Below are positions 16,516 to 16,853 of a stretch of 16,853 nucleotides of DNA, in pieces. This DNA is from Candidatus Woesearchaeota archaeon (lineage in GTDB: Archaea > Nanobdellota > Nanobdellia > Woesearchaeales > DSVV01). Numbering within the stretch: the first letter of the stretch is position 1; every line of letters begins with the position of its first letter. The DNA lies in the NCBI GenBank assembly GCA_023267795.1, contig JAHFMP010000007.1, positions 1 through 16,853 of the forward strand, given 5' to 3'. The position numbers and the translations under genes are program-made. Below the pieces are notes generated by a model. It had not been told where the DNA came from. It searched no databases and saw nothing but the letters and a program-made list of their open reading frames with translations.

Positions 16516-16853
16516 AGAGAATTTTGCTATTTATGCAAATTTTTTATAAACAGTATAGCTCTCTTAAGCGAAACAGCAAGATTTTCACCTTATCTATTTT
16601 TTATGTTTTGTATTATTTAAACATTGTTCTTTTGATAATTAGTAGTGGACAAAAATATTGTTCTGATTTTTCCGCCGCCCAAATATGCTCACTTGATTTT
16701 TCCTCTCCCCTCATTAATTAAGGGGAGAGAAAAAATCAAGGAAATTAGAAAAGAATAGTAGTTGGCGGCGGAAAAATCCTGAAGAACTCATAGAATATTT
16801 TTTATGTCCTCGACTAATTTCAACGATAATCACTCTTAAGTAGTTAAATAACG
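16516..16853. other. Non-coding stretch to the right edge
   Basis: No coding frame here has family-like content or a credible start site. It is AT-rich except for GC-rich arms of the nested inverted repeat. A plus-strand frame of 72 codons across it (16503–16721) is judged spurious because it runs through one whole arm of the palindrome and has no ribosome site. Confidence 0.6.
16665..16778. repeat. Double-nested inverted repeat, 114 bp
   Basis: The outer arms GATTTTTCCGCCGCC (16665–16679) and GGCGGCGGAAAAATC (16764–16778) are perfectly complementary over 15 bp. Inside, 16692–16711 and 16721–16740 pair over 20 bp with one mismatch around the nine-base loop CATTAATTA. Both left arms share the decamer TGATTTTTCC. 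The arms are far richer in G and C than the surroundings. Candidates are a small non-autonomous transposon (MITE-like), a structured non-coding RNA, or a strong bidirectional terminator. No transposase is in the window. Confidence 0.75.

Noticed and set aside
16503..16721. 72-codon plus-strand frame in the right-hand non-coding region
   Set aside because: It runs through one arm of the palindrome, has no ribosome site, and its composition looks like translated AT-rich spacer.
16713..16853. Minus-strand frame open from the right edge (…VIIVEISRGHKKYSM…)
   Set aside because: It ends inside the palindrome, has no recognisable content and is short; chance is likelier than a gene end.

Overview
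The window looks like a piece of an AT-rich archaeal chromosome, most likely from a DPANN-type lineage close to Woesearchaeota or Pacearchaeota. That placement is inferred from gene content. The evidence for Archaea is strong: an archaeal uL16 (L10e), an archaeal uL1–uL10(P0)–P1 stalk operon, a NOG1 GTPase, a TrmB-family regulator, an archaeal AMP phosphorylase, a COG1340-type coiled-coil protein, TATA boxes and Shine-Dalgarno sites matching the archaeal 16S tail (GGTGAT, GGAGGT). Bacterial-style MutS and long-form PurA sit beside these genes, as is common in such lineages.

Layout. 1–394 (+): 3' part of uL16. 420–4869 (−): mutS, a small unknown basic protein, nog1 and a MIP18/DUF59 protein with a long acidic N-terminal extension. 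4997–8507 (+): divergent from mutS, an exported acidic helical protein, a small lipoprotein, a small membrane-anchored protein and purA, tightly packed. 8524–9514 (−): a 36-residue zinc-ribbon protein and a TrmB-like regulator. 9688–12296 (+): an AI-2E-family membrane protein and AMP phosphorylase, 2 bases apart. 12322–16476 (−): a PH-like membrane protein, then uL1, P0, P1, a COG1340 coiled-coil protein and a VapBC-like pair whose toxin is broken. 16516–16853: no convincing gene, but a striking nested inverted repeat.

How the genes relate. The ribosomal genes form the L1/stalk module. NOG1 serves large-subunit assembly, and uL16 is another large-subunit protein. PurA and AMP phosphorylase both touch the AMP pool: PurA makes adenylosuccinate, the AMP precursor, and AMP phosphorylase releases ribose-1,5-bisphosphate from AMP. 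The three small-to-large surface proteins at 4997–7124 look like one envelope-associated set of unknown role.

The most unusual observations are: (1) a 114-bp double-nested palindrome at 16665–16778; (2) a 17-bp palindromic core, CATTCRCTTCGYTCATG, present twice with compensatory differences inside different hairpins (14073–14103, 16479–16515); (3) a P0 protein lacking the usual acidic tail and most of the P1-binding spine; (4) the exported protein with a tandem C-x12-C motif and its two small partners; (5) promoter spacing that splits genes into probably leaderless and leadered classes. I saw no tRNA, rRNA, CRISPR array or transposase gene.
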